In this document: piece after piece, positions 18,073 to 26,227 of the stretch | Layout: every line of letters begins with the position of its first letter | Numbering within the stretch: position 1 is the stretch's first letter | Assembly: GCF_001902145.1 (NCBI RefSeq) | Contig: NZ_MRST01000025.1 | Span: forward strand, 613,706 to 677,705 | Length of the DNA: 64,000 bases | Reading direction: 5' to 3' | Origin: Pseudomonas fluorescens | Lineage (GTDB): Bacteria > Pseudomonadota > Gammaproteobacteria > Pseudomonadales > Pseudomonadaceae | The notes under the pieces: generated by a model | What the model was told of the DNA's origin: nothing | Database searches by the model: none | What the model saw: only the letters and a program-made list of their open reading frames with translations | Position numbers and translations under genes: made by a program

Positions 18073-18898
18073 TCCCTCCCTCCCTACGCCACTGCTCTAC
18101 CACTCGTTCAAAATGCTCCCCTGGCGCCTCGCCGGCCCTCGGCTGCCAATGGATAACACTGCTTCGGGTCGCCTCTGCCAAACGACGCACCACCAGAAAT
18201 TCGAGCTTCTCCGGCTCCCGCCATTGCCAGGTGCGCGCCTGCGCCAGTACTTGAGCCAGCCAAATTCTCGGGTCTTGGTATTCGACCAATGCCACCAGGT
18301 CTTCACTGTGCTCCGCCAACAGGTAACGCAGGATATTGGCGTTCAGGATGGCTTCGGCCTGGGGGTTGGGTGTATCGAGCCAAGGCGGGAGCCGAGGCGC
18401 TGGGTAATCGCCCGGTGCAGGGTTTTCGTGATGGCACCAATGGCCTTCGTGCCAATAGCACACACTGATCAGCGGCCCGAGGTAGACCGGCCAATGCTCT
18501 TTGGCCAGATGGGCCAAGGCGCGGGCCAAGGTGCGGTTGTCGTGAATGCGGTAAAGCGCCTGCTGGCCCTCTGGCCCTATCAGGAGCCTTTCGCGCCAAT
18601 GGCGCGCCACATCCGCCAAGTCGGTAGTCGACAGGCTGGCGAGCCACCCCCAGTTTGACTCCGGGTGTTGCAACAGGTCAGCCAGGGCGGGTTCATTGAT
18701 CTGCTCGAGCAAGAGGATGATCGGGCCAGAACTCGCCAGCTCCGCAGCGGCGGTATCGCTATAGAGGTTGCAATAGTGCGACGGGGCACAACCTGCCAAT
18801 AGAAGCTGGCGAGCCTCGTGGCTACCCTCCACTATCAGGCACAATCGGTGCCCGTTCTGCTGCTGTTGGGCCATCCAACGACGGGGCAAGCTGTCCAT
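18062..18898 (-). CDS. DUF4123 domain T6SS adaptor (Tap/TEC) protein
   Basis: A 278-residue cytoplasmic protein. The pattern of a beta-strand-rich N-terminal half with RIHDNRTLARALAHL and WPVYLGPL near the middle is typical of DUF4123 adaptors, which load a specific effector on the tip of its cognate VgrG. The ATG at 18896-18898 overlaps the vgrG stop (ATGA), so the two are translationally coupled. The frame is open further upstream inside vgrG, but MDSLPRRWMAQQQQNG is the natural start. The effector most probably loaded is the lipase two genes downstream. Confidence 0.8.
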   Translation of the reverse strand: MDSLPRRWMAQQQQNGHRLCLIVEGSHEARQLLLAGCAPSHYCNLYSDTAAAELASSGPIILLLEQINEPALADLLQHPESNWGWLASLSTTDLADVARHWRERLLIGPEGQQALYRIHDNRTLARALAHLAKEHWPVYLGPLISVCYWHEGHWCHHENPAPGDYPAPRLPPWLDTPNPQAEAILNANILRYLLAEHSEDLVALVEYQDPRIWLAQVLAQARTWQWREPEKLEFLVVRRLAEATRSSVIHWQPRAGEAPGEHFERVVEQWRREGGSGE

Positions 18899-20793
18899 CA
18901 AGCCGCCCTCTGCGTGATATCGCACAGGCCTTCGCGGCAGCGCTCGCACAGGGGGCAAAAGTCCGCGTCCAGTTGCCTGGCCAAGTCCATGACGACGCTT
19001 TGCGCTGCCGATAACTGCGCGCCAGCGAGCAAAGCCGGGCTCACCGAACTGTTTGCGACCGACGAACCGGCCTGGGTGAGGGGCCTGCTGCTTGAGATAC
19101 TGCCCGCTTGCATCACCAAGTGTTCCCCGCCAGCCATCAAGCTCAGTTGCGCACCGGCCTCAATGACCAGGCTGGCACCGGCCTTGAGGTGAACCTGCTG
19201 CCCAGCTTCGATCACCAGACTCTGGCCAACGCGAGTCAGGCTATCGCCCTCTACCTCCAGGCGACTGTCATGACCCACCCGTTGCTCCAGGTCACGCTGG
19301 GCGCGCAGGTAGATGAGCTCTTCGCCGCGTCGATCTTCAAGGTGCAGCTCGTTAGCCCCTCCGTCATCCGGTGAACTGCGGCTACGCAGCACACTGCGTG
19401 TCTTGTGCTGTGGCAAAGGATAGGCCGGCAAGTTTGATGCATTGGGCAGGCAACCCGTGACGAGGGGGTGGTCCGGGTCGCCCTCCAGAAAGCTCACCAG
19501 CACTTCCATGCCTACCCGTGGAATCACCATGGCACCAAACCCGTCCCCCGCCCAACCGGACGCCACGCGCAGCCAGCAACTGCTCGTCTCCTCGCGTTTG
19601 TCCACGCGATCCCAATGAAAGCGCACCCTTACCCGACCATAGGTATCGCAATGCACGTCTTCGCCCGCAGGCCCGGTTACCGTCGCGGTCTGGCTGCCAC
19701 TGATCGTCGGCCTGGGATGCTTGAGGGCAGGTCGATGCACTGCGCGCCAGGGTGTCGCAGTGAATCGGTTGCGATAACCCTGGAATCCACTGGCTTCAAC
19801 TATCGACTCTTCCAACACCTGCGGCTGGTAACCCTCATGACGCACCGAAGTCAGCAGCCATAAATCGTTGCAGAGGGGGTCCGGGTGATCACGCAGCTCA
19901 AGGAAGTGACCACTGCACAATGCCGGCTGATCGCTCTTGCCCAACACCCTGTGGCGATCACGCTGGTGACGCTCCAGGCCGCGTCGCGCCAACTGCGCGC
20001 CGCGCGCATGCCCCGTAAAACCGGCAGGGTAGTCATAGTCTTCCAAAGCTTGCGCCTGCCCGGCACCGGCATGCTTTTGCAGGCAAAATGAAGGATGCTC
20101 GAAGTCATAGTCACGACGTACGGTGCGTCGGCTGCGCGTCTCCAATCGCAGGTCGAAGCGCTGTACAACACGGCTCTGGAGCGCCGGATCAGGCGACGAA
20201 CAATAACGCTGCACCGGCAACCGTCGAAATACTGTCTGGTCATCACCGAACACCAGCAGATGATTGTCCACGCTGTGACGAAAGTGATAGTGGATGCCCT
20301 CCTCCTCACACAGCCGCTGGATAAAATGCAGGTCGGACTCCCTGTATTGCACGCAAAATGCGCGTGGCGGATACACCACCGGCCCGAGTTCAAAGGCATA
20401 GGCGTCAGCGAAGATGCCGTGGTGTTCGAGGACCGTCGCAATGATCTGCGGTACGCTGCGCTGCTGGAAAATCCGCTGGTCGCAACGATGGGCAAGGGAT
20501 GCCAGGCGTGGAGCCAGCGTGATGTGATAACGGGTGAGTCGCGCACCAGGCTCGTCCCGACCGATGGCGTAGACGTGCCCATGCAGGCCCTGGCCTGCTT
20601 CCCCGAAGTCCAGATAGGCGGGTTTATGAAGCAATGCCTCCAGGTCAAGAGAAGGATCTTCGCTGACTAGCTGCACCTGTATGAAGTAAGGCTGATCGAG
20701 GGCTTCGCTGCCTTTGAACGCTACTACCTGAAGATCTGTATTTATTTCTGAAAGGATAAATTTGAAACATGACGAAAGAAAATTGTTAACCAT
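18898..20793 (-). CDS. vgrG: Type VI secretion spike protein VgrG
   Basis: A 631-residue full-length VgrG. The gp27-like part spans about 1-370 (TDLQVVAFKGSEAL; QYRESDLHFIQRLCEEEGIHY), the OB-fold region contains YGRVRVRFHWDR near 400-415, and the gp5 C-terminal beta-helix spans about 500-570, with repeats of the type SLVIEAG. The last 60 residues form a tail ending CPLCERCREGLC, a cysteine cluster that could bind metal or the adaptor. There is no C-terminal enzymatic extension, so the activity is delivered by the separate lipase. No other T6SS core genes occur in the window, making it an orphan vgrG island. Confidence 0.92.
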   Translation of the reverse strand: MVNNFLSSCFKFILSEINTDLQVVAFKGSEALDQPYFIQVQLVSEDPSLDLEALLHKPAYLDFGEAGQGLHGHVYAIGRDEPGARLTRYHITLAPRLASLAHRCDQRIFQQRSVPQIIATVLEHHGIFADAYAFELGPVVYPPRAFCVQYRESDLHFIQRLCEEEGIHYHFRHSVDNHLLVFGDDQTVFRRLPVQRYCSSPDPALQSRVVQRFDLRLETRSRRTVRRDYDFEHPSFCLQKHAGAGQAQALEDYDYPAGFTGHARGAQLARRGLERHQRDRHRVLGKSDQPALCSGHFLELRDHPDPLCNDLWLLTSVRHEGYQPQVLEESIVEASGFQGYRNRFTATPWRAVHRPALKHPRPTISGSQTATVTGPAGEDVHCDTYGRVRVRFHWDRVDKREETSSCWLRVASGWAGDGFGAMVIPRVGMEVLVSFLEGDPDHPLVTGCLPNASNLPAYPLPQHKTRSVLRSRSSPDDGGANELHLEDRRGEELIYLRAQRDLEQRVGHDSRLEVEGDSLTRVGQSLVIEAGQQVHLKAGASLVIEAGAQLSLMAGGEHLVMQAGSISSSRPLTQAGSSVANSSVSPALLAGAQLSAAQSVVMDLARQLDADFCPLCERCREGLCDITQRAA

Positions 20794-21078
20794 CCTTTGT
20801 TACCCGCTATCAACTTTTCGATTGAACGACTCTCTTTCGCCAATGCCAGCCGGATTGCGAAAAAAGCACCTGAACATGCTCAAGCTTAGCGATTTCAGGC
20901 GATTTTCGGCCCACCTTGAATAAAAAAGAAGTTTCGTACAACGAGGATGGAAGTGTCTTCTTACAAAATGTTAATACTTCCCATAACAAACAGAAAAAGC
21001 GGACTGCTGCTTGTCTCTTTACAACTAAGCTTTAAGGAAACTGCTGACACTAATTCAAGGCATCTGCTGTTCCAAGGT
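20794..21078. promoter_or_regulatory. AT-rich intergenic, presumed vgrG promoter region
   Basis: The 285 bases between vgrG and the DapF-like gene are clearly AT-richer than either side and contain no credible gene. The vgrG operon promoter must lie here, but I could not assign -35/-10 or -24/-12 boxes with confidence. Confidence 0.4.
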
Positions 21079-22065
21079 TTAAATATTCAGTCGCGCCGTC
21101 CCGAAAAGACTAACGCTCAGCACATTTCCAGACTCGGTCTGCAATCGCACTGGCGCCGTGCCACCCGGCATCACCACCGCCACGTTGTCGCCCTCAATCC
21201 AACCCGCGCGCCATGCCGCGCATGCTACTGCGCTGGCGCTGGTCCCCGAGGACGCGGTAGGCCCCTCTCCTCGCTCAAATACGCGCGCGATGACTCGATT
21301 GCCAGCGTCTCGAGCAACCCATTGCAGGTTGACCCCGCCAACACAGAGTTGACCGCACCCTGCCGGCGGTGCAAAAGCGATGGCCTTCAACTGATTGAAA
21401 AGTGCCAACTGGTGCATCGTGTCATTGCCCGGCAATGCCGACACCTGTTCAACCAGCGTTACACAATGAGGGTTGCCTATCCGGACAAATTGGCTGCTTC
21501 CCCATTGCGCATTGATCGACGCCAATGCCGCCACGTGGCTGAATTCATGATGTGCCGCGACCACAGGGCTCACACCGACCGCCCCCACCGCCAAGGGTCC
21601 AAACTCGGGCCTGCCTAACGCCAGCCAGAAGCCTGGTACCTGTTCATGCTTCGCCGGCTCGACATAGGTGATCACGGGCGATACCGCATCCGGCTTGTCG
21701 TGATGCACCCGCAACTCGCTACCGTGGGCCATTAACCCCTGGTCAGTTAGCGCCTGAGCAAAAATGGTCAGGCCATTACCACTGCGTTCAGCGAGAGAGC
21801 TGTCGGTATTAATGATCAGCAGATCAAACGGTGGCCGTGCCTGAAATGGCCCGACTAACAAACCATCACAGCGATACGCTTTGGCACCGGCCGGTGGTGG
21901 TAATGCGCCCCAGCCACATTCGGACGCAATGGCAGATGCGGCCCACATCTTGCGCGTACTTGCAGCCAAGCGGGCGTTGTCGGGCACCTCGATACCCAGG
22001 CCGCGCAAACAGGCCGGGCTGACCACTCCGTAGATATTCCCGCGTGCATCGTAGAACCGAGTCAT
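21079..22065 (-). CDS. Diaminopimelate epimerase-like protein with both catalytic Cys replaced by Ser
   Basis: A 328-residue DapF-fold protein. The two halves are recognisable: FYDARGNIYGVV at the start, NTDSSLAERSGNG (86-98) where DapF has a CGNG nucleophile, GNPHCVTLV near 198, and RVFERGEGPTASSGTSASA (261-279) where DapF has ACGTGACA. Ser95 and Ser273 thus replace both thiols of the two-base racemase mechanism. It is unlikely to be the housekeeping epimerase; the fold also covers enzymes without Cys pairs, so an isomerase or lyase role on another small substrate is possible. ATG 22065 matches the family N-terminus; a GTG 42 bases upstream also keeps the frame. It is divergent from an MFS carrier gene. 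Confidence 0.75.
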   Translation of the reverse strand: MTRFYDARGNIYGVVSPACLRGLGIEVPDNARLAASTRKMWAASAIASECGWGALPPPAGAKAYRCDGLLVGPFQARPPFDLLIINTDSSLAERSGNGLTIFAQALTDQGLMAHGSELRVHHDKPDAVSPVITYVEPAKHEQVPGFWLALGRPEFGPLAVGAVGVSPVVAAHHEFSHVAALASINAQWGSSQFVRIGNPHCVTLVEQVSALPGNDTMHQLALFNQLKAIAFAPPAGCGQLCVGGVNLQWVARDAGNRVIARVFERGEGPTASSGTSASAVACAAWRAGWIEGDNVAVVMPGGTAPVRLQTESGNVLSVSLFGTARLNI

Positions 22066-22425
22066 GACCACGCCAGCCTGAGATTTTTCATCGGTTCGTC
22101 CGTTCACTTACCTGCTATCGGGACAGCAGCGTATTACAGAACGGTCGATCTGTGGGAGGTGGGCGAAAAGGCAGTAACCCACTGCAAGAACCTGGGGTTC
22201 AGCCACTCCCGCAGGGAGTACATACCTTCCAGACCACCTCCTACAGGTTCGACCATTCCTACGTGGTTACCCGACGCCAAAGCGTTCCATTTTCGTAAAA
22301 AAAAATGTTCGCAATCTGCGCTTTTAATCCTGATCACAAAAGGAACCCAGCTCGCTCGAGAGGGCCTGATGTGCAAGGATGTCGCGCCGGACATCGTTCG
22401 TTGAACGCCAAACCAAGGATTTTTC
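22066..22425. other. Divergent intergenic region with REP-like inverted sequence
   Basis: 360 bases between the DapF-like and MFS genes. It contains CTGTGGGAGGTGG (22150-22162) and, about 85 bases later, CCACCTCCTACAG (22234-22246), an imperfect REP-like inverted pair, then a T/A-rich stretch around 22290-22320 suited to a promoter for the MFS gene. No coding signal is visible. Confidence 0.5.
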
Positions 22426-23577
22426 ATGACTGCCATTCCCACCCCTGCCCCCGTGGTTCCCGGGCGGCTGGAACAGATGTCCACCCGCATCGCTTTTTTT
22501 ATCGCAGGTTTTGGTATCGCCGCCTGGGCGCCTTTGGTGCCTTACGCCAAGGCGCGCGCGAATCTGAATGAAGGCACCCTTGGCCTGCTGTTGTTGTGCC
22601 TGGGGGTGGGGTCGATCATTGCGATGCCGGCTGCGGGCGTGCTGGCATCTCGCTTCGGCTGCCGACGCGTGCTCACCGCAGGGACGCTGATGATCTGCCT
22701 GGCCCTGCCGATGCTGGCCACTGTCAGTTCGATCCCGCTGTTGATCGCGGGTTTATTCCTGTTCGGCGCTGGCCTGGGCACCGTGGACTCCACCGTCAAC
22801 CTGCAAGCGGTGATCGTTGAGCGCGCCAGTGGCAAAACCATGATGTCGGGCTTCCACGGGTTGTTCAGCCTGGGGGGCATTATCGGCGCAGCGGGGGTTG
22901 CGGGGTTGCTGGGCCTGGGGCTGTCGCCATTGCAGGCGACCCTGGTGGTGGTCGTTATCACCGTGGCGGCACTGCTCAAGGCCGCACCGCACTTGTTGCC
23001 TTATGGCAGTGAAAGCTCAGGGCCGGCATTTGCAGTGCCCCATGGCGTGGTGTTGTTTATCGGTTGCCTGTGTTTCATCGTCTTTCTGGCTGAAGGCGCC
23101 GTACTGGATTGGAGTGCTGTGTTCCTGAGTGCCGAGCGCGGCCTGGATGAGGCTTATGCGGGCCTGGGGTACGCGGCATTTGCCTTGACCATGACCGCTG
23201 GACGCCTGACCGGCGATGCCATTGTTCGCCGCCTGGGCGCTACGCGAGTGATCGTGATCGGTGGCACGCTAGCCTGTAGTGGGTTGCTGCTCACGACGCT
23301 ATTGCCCGCCTGGGAAACTGCGCTGCTTGGATATGCATTGGTGGGTGCAGGCTGTTCGAATATCGTGCCAGTGCTGTACACCGCCGTGGGGAAACAAACC
23401 GTCATGCCAGAGCATATCGCGGTGCCGGCCATCACCACGTTGGGTTACGCAGGCATCCTCGCCGGCCCCGCCATGATTGGCTTTATCGCCCATGGCAGCA
23501 GCTTGAGTACTGCCTTCATCCTGATCGCGGTATTGCTGGCGGCAGTAGCCATCAGTGGAAAAATTCTCAAGGTATAA
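22426..23577 (+). CDS. MFS transporter, YbjJ-like
   Basis: A 383-residue carrier with about 12 hydrophobic helices. It carries the MFS loop 2-3 motif in GVLASRFGCRRVLTAG and its approximate repeat in the second half (GDAIVRRLGATRVIVIGG). FHGLFSLGGIIGA in helix 5 is typical of the YbjJ/FucP-like MFS subgroup; the substrate is unknown. ATG follows AAGGA with good spacing. It is divergent from the DapF-like gene, so the pair may handle a common substrate, which is inference only. Confidence 0.8.
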   Translation: MTAIPTPAPVVPGRLEQMSTRIAFFIAGFGIAAWAPLVPYAKARANLNEGTLGLLLLCLGVGSIIAMPAAGVLASRFGCRRVLTAGTLMICLALPMLATVSSIPLLIAGLFLFGAGLGTVDSTVNLQAVIVERASGKTMMSGFHGLFSLGGIIGAAGVAGLLGLGLSPLQATLVVVVITVAALLKAAPHLLPYGSESSGPAFAVPHGVVLFIGCLCFIVFLAEGAVLDWSAVFLSAERGLDEAYAGLGYAAFALTMTAGRLTGDAIVRRLGATRVIVIGGTLACSGLLLTTLLPAWETALLGYALVGAGCSNIVPVLYTAVGKQTVMPEHIAVPAITTLGYAGILAGPAMIGFIAHGSSLSTAFILIAVLLAAVAISGKILKV

Positions 23578-23586
23578 GTCCAAGCT

Positions 23587-24504
23587 TCAACGCGCTTTGC
23601 GAGCATCGTCCTGCTCCCGCCAACGTTCGAGGCTTTTGTTGCTGAGCCACCCGTCCTTGTGAGGCGGGCCAAACAGTCGTGTGCCGTTGGCTCGCTCTAA
23701 TGACGACAGCAAACCCGGACGGTCAAGAATATTCTTCGCTGTGTAGACACTCAGTTCGCTGTATTTGGACCTGGGCATGCCCGTAGACGTATCCAGCACA
23801 GGCGCGCCTTGTTGATCGACCTCATACGGGTCTCGCATCACCGACCGAAGCTTGGCTATTTCAACGTACTGATGCGTTTCGAAGAGATAGTTTCGATCCA
23901 GGGTCTCGTCTCGCAAGTGTGCAAACTGGCTTTGCAGCGCCTCCACCACCTGTGCATTGCTTTGGGCATGAAACGGATCCTGGCTGAAAACACTTGGAGA
24001 GCTGTTGCCCTGCAAGGTCTGGGCAGCCGCACTGAGGCTGTCGCGTGTGATATCGCCATCACGGCTGAAGATAGCGTCGCTTAACCGAGGGCGCTTGAGA
24101 ATTTCTCTGACGACCTGGATCGCGTTGTCCAACGCCTCGTTTTCACCCGTAGGCTGAGCAGCGATCCGCTGCAAGGACGTCCAAGTCAAGCGCCCGCCAT
24201 TCAGGAATGGGTGCACCACGCCGAAGGACTTTTCCAAGGCCTTTGCCAACTGGCTATCCTTTGTAGTCGCACTCGGCAGGGAACCACTTGCCCGTTCAAT
24301 AGGGGAGTTCTGCAAGTCTCGATAGCGCAGAGCGGATAAGGTCCCACGCAAAAGAAAGGGTTTGGGCGAGCCTCCAGCCGAGGCCGTGGATGGGGTTTCA
24401 TGCCAGGTTTCAGAGTGGCCGACCGGTGGTGGCGTGGTTGATTGTGCGGCCAGCCTGTCGGGGGGAAGCGGCCGGCCGCAAGGTACTGCACCCTTAATTG
24501 TCAT
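23587..24504 (-). CDS. HrpL-controlled NolX/HrpK-like repeat protein (candidate T3SS effector or translocator)
   Basis: A 305-residue protein of unknown function. After a Pro/Ser/Thr-rich leader (1-75) with no acidic residue in the first 15, two related units follow at about 83-165 and 185-300. Each has the pattern LAxxLxxxF, then an internal G-x-L-x-x-x-x-L, then ILKRPxLxxA (REILKRPRLSDAI; KNILDRPGLLSSL), then a DGxI/Lxxxx-L end. The same unit occurs in the protein encoded at 25138-26154 and recalls the EF-hand-like repeats of NolX/HrpF/HrpK translocators. ATG follows GGAG. A hrp box lies 97 bases upstream. It converges with the MFS gene. Confidence 0.6.
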   Translation of the reverse strand: MTIKGAVPCGRPLPPDRLAAQSTTPPPVGHSETWHETPSTASAGGSPKPFLLRGTLSALRYRDLQNSPIERASGSLPSATTKDSQLAKALEKSFGVVHPFLNGGRLTWTSLQRIAAQPTGENEALDNAIQVVREILKRPRLSDAIFSRDGDITRDSLSAAAQTLQGNSSPSVFSQDPFHAQSNAQVVEALQSQFAHLRDETLDRNYLFETHQYVEIAKLRSVMRDPYEVDQQGAPVLDTSTGMPRSKYSELSVYTAKNILDRPGLLSSLERANGTRLFGPPHKDGWLSNKSLERWREQDDARKAR

Positions 24505-24601
24505 GGGTTTTCTCCAACTCTTTTCAGATGCATATCCGCTGGGTGGTCTGTGCCGTGATGGGCAAAATCAACGAATAGACTCTACTCAGGCAGGTACCTC
24601 A

Positions 24602-24629
24602 TGTGTGGTTGGATGGGCTCGACAGTTCC
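24602..24629 (-). promoter_or_regulatory. hrp box (HrpL-type ECF sigma promoter) 1
   Basis: On the minus strand: GGAACT, 15 bases, CCACACA. This fits the GGAACC-N15/16-CCACNNA consensus with only the sixth base differing. It stands 97 bases before the ATG of the 305-residue repeat protein. Two more such boxes occur within 1.7 kb, each before a gene on the same strand. Confidence 0.85.
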
Positions 24630-24670
24630 GAGTAAACGGCTAATACCAATGACAATATGTAAAACCGTGA

Positions 24671-24997
24671 TCAACCACGCTCATCCAGCCTTCGCCTGCG
24701 CCACCAGCCTGCCAGGCTGTTGATCAAGCCGGTGTCTTTCAATGAATCGCCACCGCTCCCCGGCTCCTGCAACTCCGCCAGCAGGCCCCGGGAAAAATCA
24801 TCCGAAACGGGCGCCTGGAATTTGCGCTCGCCGGCATAAGCCTTCATGCGCCGCGCCTCGGCCTCATATTCGGTCGACGCAAAGGGAAGACTTCGCGACG
24901 CTGCGCACTCCTCAGACATTCCCAGACTTGCTTGCTGGGTGTTGCGCAAAAGCTCGAGAGGGCCAGGTTTGGGGGAATTAAACGAGGTTGAAGTCAT
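24671..24997 (-). CDS. Small HrpL-controlled protein of unknown function
   Basis: A 108-residue protein with no family I recognise. The N-terminus (MTSTSFNSPKPGPLELLRNT) is rich in Ser, Thr, Asn and Pro and lacks acidic residues until position 15, resembling type III secretion signals. The middle is helical and charged, and the end is strongly basic (WWRRRRLDERG). ATG follows GAGG at good spacing, and a hrp box lies 60 bases upstream, which supports this being a real gene despite its size. It could be a small effector, a helper, or a chaperone; the net charge is not that of a typical acidic T3SS chaperone. Confidence 0.6.
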   Translation of the reverse strand: MTSTSFNSPKPGPLELLRNTQQASLGMSEECAASRSLPFASTEYEAEARRMKAYAGERKFQAPVSDDFSRGLLAELQEPGSGGDSLKDTGLINSLAGWWRRRRLDERG

Positions 24998-25057
24998 ATG
25001 TTTCCCTCATTCTAAAGCTGAAAAACGGCGTGCCAAATCACTACCGCAGGTATCACC

Positions 25058-25085
25058 TATGTGGCAATCGGGCATAATTCGTTCC
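25058..25085 (-). promoter_or_regulatory. hrp box 2
   Basis: On the minus strand: GGAACG, 15 bases, CCACATA. It matches the hrp box consensus except for the sixth base and has the same spacer length as the other two. It lies 60 bases before the ATG of the 108-residue gene. Confidence 0.8.
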
Positions 25086-25102
25086 TTGAAACATATAAAA
25101 CT

Positions 25103-25127
25103 GGCGCCACCTCAAACAGGTGGCGCC
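25103..25127 (-). terminator. Terminator of the 338-residue repeat protein gene
   Basis: A 10-base-pair perfect stem, GGCGCCACCT with loop CAAAC, lies 11 bases after the stop, followed on the minus strand by AGTTTTATAT. It separates this transcription unit from hrp box 2. Confidence 0.8.
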
Positions 25128-25137
25128 GCAAGCGCGG

Positions 25138-26154
25138 TCAGCGGGACAACGAGTACAGCCCTCTACGGCTGATCTTCCCATCGCCGTCTTTACTGAAGTG
25201 GTTATCCATTTCTTCGAGCACATCACTGCGCTTGAGTATTTCCTGGGATAACTGAATCAGATGGTCCTTGGCTGCATCGCCAGTGAGCGGCATGCGCGCC
25301 CACTCTTTCAGCTCGCTGATTTTCAGGCTTGAGCCCCCGCTCCTTTTCTTCAACTCGTCGAAATGATTAAGCAGCTCACCGGCCAGTTCCTTGTCAGTCT
25401 TGTACTTGAAGTAGTTGTCTCCTTTGATCACCATATTCAGTTTTTGCCGGTCGATAAGACCATCCAGAGCGCCGGTGGAACTGTGCCGATCCATCGCTTC
25501 CATCAGTTCGGGACGTCGTAGCAGCTCATTGGCCAGGCGGATGTTCTCGTTCATGACGGGGTTAGGCGACCCCCCTCTTTTCGCCATCGCAAGAATGCTG
25601 TCAACGCTGACGTAGCCAGGTTTCTTCGGGTCTCTGAAGGCATTGAAGCTGTCGAGCAGTTGCTGGGCCAACTCTTCGCGACTCTTCAACGCGTACTGCG
25701 GATCCGGCCTGCAGGGCGCAGGCGGACACGGTCGACATGTGGTGGGGTCCGGTCGTGGTGGTGGATTGCTCTCAATCGGATTCGGCCTGGGGGGCGGGTT
25801 GCTGCAACCTGGGTTCGGCCTTGGCGGCCGATGTTCACAGCCAGGATGCGTGGGCGGCCGATGTCCGCTGAAACAATGACCGACCCAGTGCTTTAATTGG
25901 CTCAGCAAATTCGGCGTCCCCTGCGGGCTGGCGTGATGCCCAGGCGCGTCAGCCGCGGTGGTTGGGGCCTGAGGGCTACCAAATACCGGCCCGCCCTTGT
26001 TCTCCCTGGATTGGAAATTAACATGGGCAGCATTCTGGCCATTGAAAGAACGCGCAGCCGCAGCCTCGTTAGTGAGTTTGATGTCAACCTTGACCGGTGG
26101 AAGGTCAGACGTTGCTGAAGCAGAGACGGGTGTATCCAACATCGATACCGACAT
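25138..26154 (-). CDS. HrpL-controlled EF-hand-like repeat protein with Pro-rich linker (candidate T3SS effector or translocator)
   Basis: A 338-residue protein. ATG 26154 follows GGAG at ideal spacing and is preferred over the ATG 12 bases upstream. Order: Ser/Thr-rich N-terminus (MSVSMLDTPVSASATSD); proline-rich linker about 90-155 with repeated PPRPNP/PPRPDP and cysteines; two repeat units at about 160-250 and 253-338. The units have ELAQQL...F and ELAGELLNHF, then ANELLRRPELMEAM and SQEILKRSDVLEEM; the last ends in DGDGKISRRGL, a good EF-hand loop core. The units are related to those of the 305-residue neighbour. The architecture suggests a NolX/HrpK-type secreted protein. A hrp box lies 73 bases upstream. 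Function is not established. Confidence 0.65.
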   Translation of the reverse strand: MSVSMLDTPVSASATSDLPPVKVDIKLTNEAAAARSFNGQNAAHVNFQSRENKGGPVFGSPQAPTTAADAPGHHASPQGTPNLLSQLKHWVGHCFSGHRPPTHPGCEHRPPRPNPGCSNPPPRPNPIESNPPPRPDPTTCRPCPPAPCRPDPQYALKSREELAQQLLDSFNAFRDPKKPGYVSVDSILAMAKRGGSPNPVMNENIRLANELLRRPELMEAMDRHSSTGALDGLIDRQKLNMVIKGDNYFKYKTDKELAGELLNHFDELKKRSGGSSLKISELKEWARMPLTGDAAKDHLIQLSQEILKRSDVLEEMDNHFSKDGDGKISRRGLYSLSR

Positions 26155-26227
26155 AAGTTTCTCCATGACAGTGGGCGATTTTCAGCTTGTCGCTCCAACG
26201 TAGTGTCGAAGCCCATCAGCTTTCCCA

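Noticed and set aside
22330..22375. GGAACC near 22341 as a fourth hrp box
   Set aside because: No CCAC follows at 15-16 bases, so the -10-like half is missing.
25700..25880. Short tandem repeats that could suggest a CRISPR or satellite
   Set aside because: They encode PPRPNP units in frame, are imperfect, and lack unique spacers.
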